From NCBI RefSeq assembly GCF_004210375.1, contig NC_134829.1:25312034-25376033 (forward strand): DNA of 64,000 bases, given 5' to 3'. Origin of the DNA: Tachypleus tridentatus. Its lineage: Eukaryota; Arthropoda; Merostomata; Xiphosura; Limulidae. This document shows positions 59,414 to 64,000 of this stretch, one piece after another. The stretch's first letter is position 1, and each line of letters begins with the position of its first letter. The notes under the pieces are model-generated. The model was not told the origin of the DNA. It was given only the letters and a program-made list of their open reading frames with translations, and made no database searches. Both the position numbers and the translations under genes were made by a program.

Positions 59414-60631
59414 ATATACAACATTAAAAATCTTAAAATTATCAACTTTGCTGTTAATACTACTCGTATAGATTTAAGTGAGAAAAAGAACTCCTACTAC
59501 TTTGTTCGACTTTAAAATATAACTAATCATCCTTATGCGGATTTATATAACCTGTTTTCATAAACAATTATGTAGCAATAACAAGATATAAATAGTTTTG
59601 AGTAATTTTTATCATTAATGGATATATCAACCTGTTTATTTCCAAAGTTATTACTTAGTTGATTTAGTGATCTAACATTTAGTGATTATTTAGTTTTCAT
59701 AATAATAGTATTAAGAAAGTCGAGTATTTAAAAGCCATAATTATGACAAGTTTTGTTGAGTAGCTATGTTTGAGTCGTACGTTGTGTCTATGTAGTTAAA
59801 GTGTTGTACTAGGCTTTTGTAAAATTATTGACATCATCTTACTCGAAACTTCTAAGTGTTTCTTCTTACGTTTAATATTTTTGTTACTAGCTGGCTAAAT
59901 ATTTCTAGATTTTTCTGTTGTTTGTTGTAAATGCGTACAGATACAGATAAAAGTAAGATAAATTATAAAAGTGAAGTATGACTGCATGATTATCAGTTTA
60001 ACCTAATGATCGATTTATAAACTGAATTTTACAGTTTGTATTGTAACAACAGAGACAAAGACGAACAATTTGTCTTCAAAAGTAGACAGTTAAAGCTCTA
60101 GATACAATTGTGGTAACTAACAATTACTGTCGTGATTTTGAAGTGAGTTGCACAGCCTGTATTGTAATAATTGGGTTTTAAAGTAATTGAATCAGCCTGT
60201 GTGGACTTTTTCATTGAAACATTATTTAAAACCCTGAATACGATGTAAGTGAATTTAACTGTTTCTATTGCGATAGAAGAGTAGAAAAGAAAAAATCTGT
60301 CTTATCAATTGGGTTCTAATGTAACTGAACCAACCTGTGTGGACGTTTGACGAAAAATAGAATTATTTAAAACTCCATATTCAACTATGTTAACTAATAA
60401 TGTTACGAATTTTTTGTACATACGTTTGACTTGTTTTAAAAGTATTATCTTTAAACAAGTGGATTGTGTGGTGTTCATTTATTGTTGAAATTTGTCGCCA
60501 ACAACTCACAGACACCTGATGTAAATAATCTCGGCCCTGTAGAAAGTCTGACAATTAATTTTAGGATTAAATTATAATTTTAATATGGTAAACTGTAATA
60601 TATGAAAATCTAGAATCACACATAAAAATGT
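59414..60631. other. Intergenic, with a loose duplicated segment
   Basis: Two related segments about 140 bp apart (near 60167 and 60307) share ATTGGGTTYTAAWGTAAYTG, CAGCCTGTGTGGAC-like and ATTATTTAAAACYCC. Otherwise nothing recognised. Confidence 0.45.
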
Positions 60632-60712
60632 ACCGCTAGAAACCGAGTTTTGATATAAATGGTAGACACCCAATTGTGTAGCTTTGTGTTAAACTTCAAA
60701 CAACAACAAAAC
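60632..60712 (+). repeat. SINE family 3, partial
   Basis: GCTAGAAACCGAGTTTTGAT, CCAATTGTGTAGCTTTGTGT and a CAAACAACAACAAAAC tail. Confidence 0.6.
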
Positions 60713-61630
60713 GGTCTTGTTAATAAACATTTTAGGAATATAGCTAGCTTTAACTTTCAATAGACACAACACTAATGGGAAAGTCGAATAATATTGTCTA
60801 TATTATTACATGTAATTACAGAAAAATACCATAATGATGTAAAAACGAAGACAAAACATGGAGCGAAGAATGTTCTTCTACCTAGTGAAATTAGTATTTA
60901 AAACCTATGATAGGTGGCGTTATTCAAACTTTAAAAAAATTAAAGAAACAAATATTCGCAGCAGTATTCGGGATCACAAGGGCCTTCTTATGTAAATATA
61001 CCTATAGTAGTTGAATATATCTTCTTGCACTTGAATAAAATTCAACCAAATTCTTTCTGTTAGTTAAAATGCTGAAACCGTAAACCAATCAGTAACGAAA
61101 CATAGAGTGTTTACATATCTTTGATCTAAAAAACTGTAATAAGTGAAATAAGTGTACTGAGCATAGTTTTCTTGCAGAGGTTTGCTGGGCCTTCGAATGT
61201 TGATATTAAACCAAATTTATTCAACGAGTATTAAGAAATATTAAACTGTACTAAGTTAACAGATTAATTTTTCTTTTATCTTTACCATTACCACTAACCG
61301 TTTCTCAATAAAGAAGTCCAACAGAAAGTCATAGCATCCCAGTCACAATACAGTAATCAATACATCACATTTATTTTGATTAAAAAATAAAATAATTACA
61401 GACAATCTGTTTCTTTTAATCAAATTTACGTCACATCAGAAGGAAATTTCTTTTCACCATTATAGTAACAGTCATCAAGTACAAACTTTTATCCGATTAG
61501 AATGTAAATCAGTTCCAAAAACTGTTTCTTATTACAATGGTAACAGCTGGTACATATTTGTTACTCTTATGTACATTTAGCTCCCACTCAGACAGTACCC
61601 AACTGAAGGATGGTTTGACAGTAACATCAC

Positions 61631-61719
61631 TCAATGTTGCATACAAGTGTTTGTACTGAACTCTGCTTCACATTTCTCACGTGCGCCGAAACAGCCGGAC
61701 CAACATTTTGTCACAGTAA
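61631..61719 (-). CDS. Candidate terminal exon of a Cys-rich peptide
   Basis: On the minus strand, after a weak CCCTATAG acceptor, 28 codons read VTVTKCWSGCFGAREKC, then EAEFSTNTCMQH, then TGA. Four Cys with C-x3-C-x6-C-x8-C spacing in GC-richer sequence, and an AATAAA about 260 nt downstream (minus-strand sense). No upstream exon was found and I do not recognise a family. It may be a decayed exon or chance. Confidence 0.22.
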
Positions 61720-61867
61720 CTATAGGGCTTTTTAAATTTTAACTTACTCTACTAGATAAATAGATAGACTTATAGTAGTATGTGTGAATTAGTAAAACAA
61801 TGCATAGTAAATTACATGTGTAATCTGCAAGTGTACTTACTTATGCTTGCTTGTAAATATGGTAAAA

Positions 61868-62062
61868 ATAAGTTTGTTTTGGTTTCCTTTAAATTTCTTG
61901 CAACACGAGGACTATCTTCGTTATCCATCCATAATTTAGAAGTGAAAGACGAGAGGGAAAACAGCTAGTAATTACCATCCACCGCTAACTCTTGGAATAC
62001 TGTTTTACCGACGAATAGTAGGACTGACCAAACATTATAATGCCCCCACAAATGTGTTTGGT
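61868..62062 (-). repeat. SINE family 1, minus strand, older copy
   Basis: TTCTTGCAACACGAGGACTA, GAGAGGGAAAACAGCTAGTA, CCGACGAATAGTAGGACTGA and TAATGCCCCCAC followed by GTGTTTGGTGTAACGG. More diverged than the other copies; head incomplete. Confidence 0.85.
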
Positions 62063-63419
62063 GTAACGGTAACTATTAGAGTCTGTCAGTAAATGTTTCT
62101 TTTTTAATCATGGAGAAGTGTTTGTAAATAATCAATATTTTCAATAAATGAGTGTAAAAATTATCATAAAATTCAATCTCAGAATAAGTAGTTTTTCCTG
62201 AGAGCATCCCCCCAACCCTCCTAGCGCTGGCACACTATTCTGAGTTGCCTGACTAATAAAAAATATTACTTCCTCCACCACCTTCTTAAAGGTCGTTTTT
62301 ACTGAAGTTAAGTTCTGAAAGAACACAAATGCACTCAGACTCCCGTGTAGAAAGGTAAACATTACAATAATACCCCAACTAAGCATTATAATTCTTGAAA
62401 ATGAATTGGTTCTTTTGGTGATAGAAACTAGAATCTTACAGGGTTTTTTTCCTTACAGGTCACTTTTGTTCTGTGAAGTATTCAGACGTTTTATGCATTT
62501 AAACACAACTATATTTTGTTGATCTACGCTTGACCAATACTTCTGCATTAATAATCGACAGTCCAATGCATTATCATGCTCTCAATTTATTCCCAGAAGC
62601 TGTTCACATTTCTTCAGTCCTAAATTCATTCACTTAGATTTATGAACCTTCATTCGTTATCTCCCGTATACATATTTGTTCTTGCATTATAACGTGCAGT
62701 TACTATCCTTGCTCTGTTCTATTACTTAGCATTGTGTATCCGTGTTTTGTTAGTCTGCTGTTTCTACTTCCAATCTTTGTATGCAAGTGATGATGGGTGC
62801 AGCTGGTCTGTCATTCGAAGCAGTTGCTCGTTATTTGTTTTAGCAAGTATTCTAGAACATCGACAACAGACGGAAAACACGTAAGCCTTAACAGGGAACG
62901 AATGAATGGACTGGGACGATTTCATATGTCTCTCTCGTAACACTAGTCCGAGAGGATTAAACATGTTACTTCTGTTGAAAACTGTTAGTCACTAGGATGA
63001 TTATATTGTACTCGAAACTGTTAACCCCTGACGTGTTTACAAAACAGTTTACATGTGCTGAAAACTATTACTTACTGAGATGATTATTTGTATTTAACTT
63101 ATGTTGTAGACAATTAGACACTTAAATCTTTATTTATATTTTACTCTATTACACAGGATAGACAGTACAGGTAGCCCAGTGTGCAGCTTTTCACTAATAA
63201 AACAATAACAATCTGCTGGAATCTATTGTAACTGTGTTAGTTTTATAATGGCTGGGATTCTTTAAGTAGGTGTAAGTAACTTGCTGACGATAAATTTCAA
63301 TGATAAATGAACAGCACACCATCCATGTAGATCTGAAAACATCTATTTCCCTGAAAGACGTCAAAACAGTATCTTAAACAACTTTTGTAGAGAATTTTTA
63401 CGCAAAGCCATCAACATAA
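62063..63419. other. Intergenic, nothing firm
   Basis: A possible SINE family 3 tail (GACAGTACAGGTAGCCCAGT, 63160-63200). The ORFs near 62141-62386 and 62764-62964 have no recognisable motif. Confidence 0.45.
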
Positions 63420-64000
63420 TTTCACAGAAAAGAAAACTAAAAATCTCACACAAAAAGATAGTTAAACATCAAAATTCTAAAAGCAGATTAAAGTAATGCT
63501 ATAGTTATAATGAACACAAATGAGTACATTCAAAAAACGAATAGCATCTTATCAGATACGAACAAATTTAAACCAATACACACTAATCCAACAAAACGCA
63601 TGAAAACCAACTAAATAAAATACTACTACAAATAAAAAACAACAATCTCAGATAATCTTTCATTCTTACCGACTCACGCACGCCACAACGAAACGGCACT
63701 CACAAACCTGATTGTCTACTACGACCCATAATGTCGACCGATGAATCATTCAACTACAACCTTGGTAAATACATAGCGCGAGCATTTTCTAAATATGTAA
63801 CATCAGCCGGATCCTTTTTCAAAAACTCTTTCAGTTTTAAATGTATTCTTGACCAACTAAACCATAAAGCCTTAAGGACCAGTTTTGAAGTAATCTCCCT
63901 CTTCACAGAAGTCTCAACTACCAAAGCCCGCGAGATAGCTTAAGAATTTTATATCTAAGACCCCAGTTCATTGATACACACCCCTAGCAACCAATTAGCA
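63420..64000 (+). mobile_element. Penelope-like retroelement, running off window
   Basis: The plus strand reads, with shifts and stops, IQKTNSILSDTNKFKPIHTN, then HKPDCLLRPIMST and NYNLGKYIARAFSKYVTSAG, then SFFKNSFSFKCILDQLNHKA and TSFEVISLFTEVSTTKAREI. The LRPI.S...YNL.KYI...L segment and the VISLFTxVP catalytic region are typical of Penelope-like reverse transcriptases; the usual Asp of SFDVISLFT is Glu here. Continues beyond 64000. Confidence 0.88.

Noticed and set aside
62764..62964. 66-codon minus-strand ORF with two adjacent Cys
   Set aside because: No signal peptide, splice sites or recognisable family; within chance expectation.

Overview
This is an animal (metazoan) nuclear window. 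It is AT-rich, has long introns and spliced genes, and carries many transposable elements and tRNA-derived SINEs. The SINE bodies (heads with A/B boxes, then a conserved tail ending in A/C-rich runs) look like those I associate with horseshoe crabs (Xiphosura). That placement rests on memory of repeats and is tentative; an arthropod host is the safer statement.

Region 1 (1-36467, + strand) is most of one gene, the lysosomal sulfatase N-acetylgalactosamine-6-sulfatase (GALNS). Eleven exon segments can be placed with GT-AG junctions and matching phases. The window opens inside an exon, so the N-terminal exons, including the formylglycine-forming cysteine motif, lie upstream. One exon has a one-base deletion in a T run (11548-11552) that breaks the frame as assembled; every other exon is open. 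The introns hold a short Tc1-like element (5008-5991), a foldback hairpin (13050-13189), a transposon with an orphan Zn-finger/DDE-like protein (15873-18032) plus an older diverged relative (about 2160-2960), a three-level nest (non-LTR retrotransposon, hAT element with perfect 8-bp target duplication, Tigger-like MITE; 20560-24540), a 14-copy 39-bp minisatellite (26668-27213), a hAT-type MITE (31174-31583) and an interrupted SINE (34622-35068).

Region 2 (39204-45717, - strand) is a small spliced gene for a secreted protein of about 170 residues that I do not recognise. Two exons are well supported and a short signal-peptide exon is likely but has a phase problem. A 7-copy 54-bp tandem repeat lies just past its 3' end. 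Its long intron carries two Tc1/Tc3-like elements, SINEs and a 62-bp repeat.

Region 3 (45.8-64 kb) is accessory sequence: a degenerate non-LTR retrotransposon (46860-49060) with a nested SINE, many SINE copies on both strands, a second copy of the Tc1 family (55282-56904), retroelement remnants, and a Penelope-like element running off the window end (from about 63420). One weak candidate exon of a Cys-rich peptide lies at 61631-61719 (-). No rRNA gene, true tRNA gene or CRISPR array is visible. The two host genes are unrelated and converge toward 36.5-39.2 kb.
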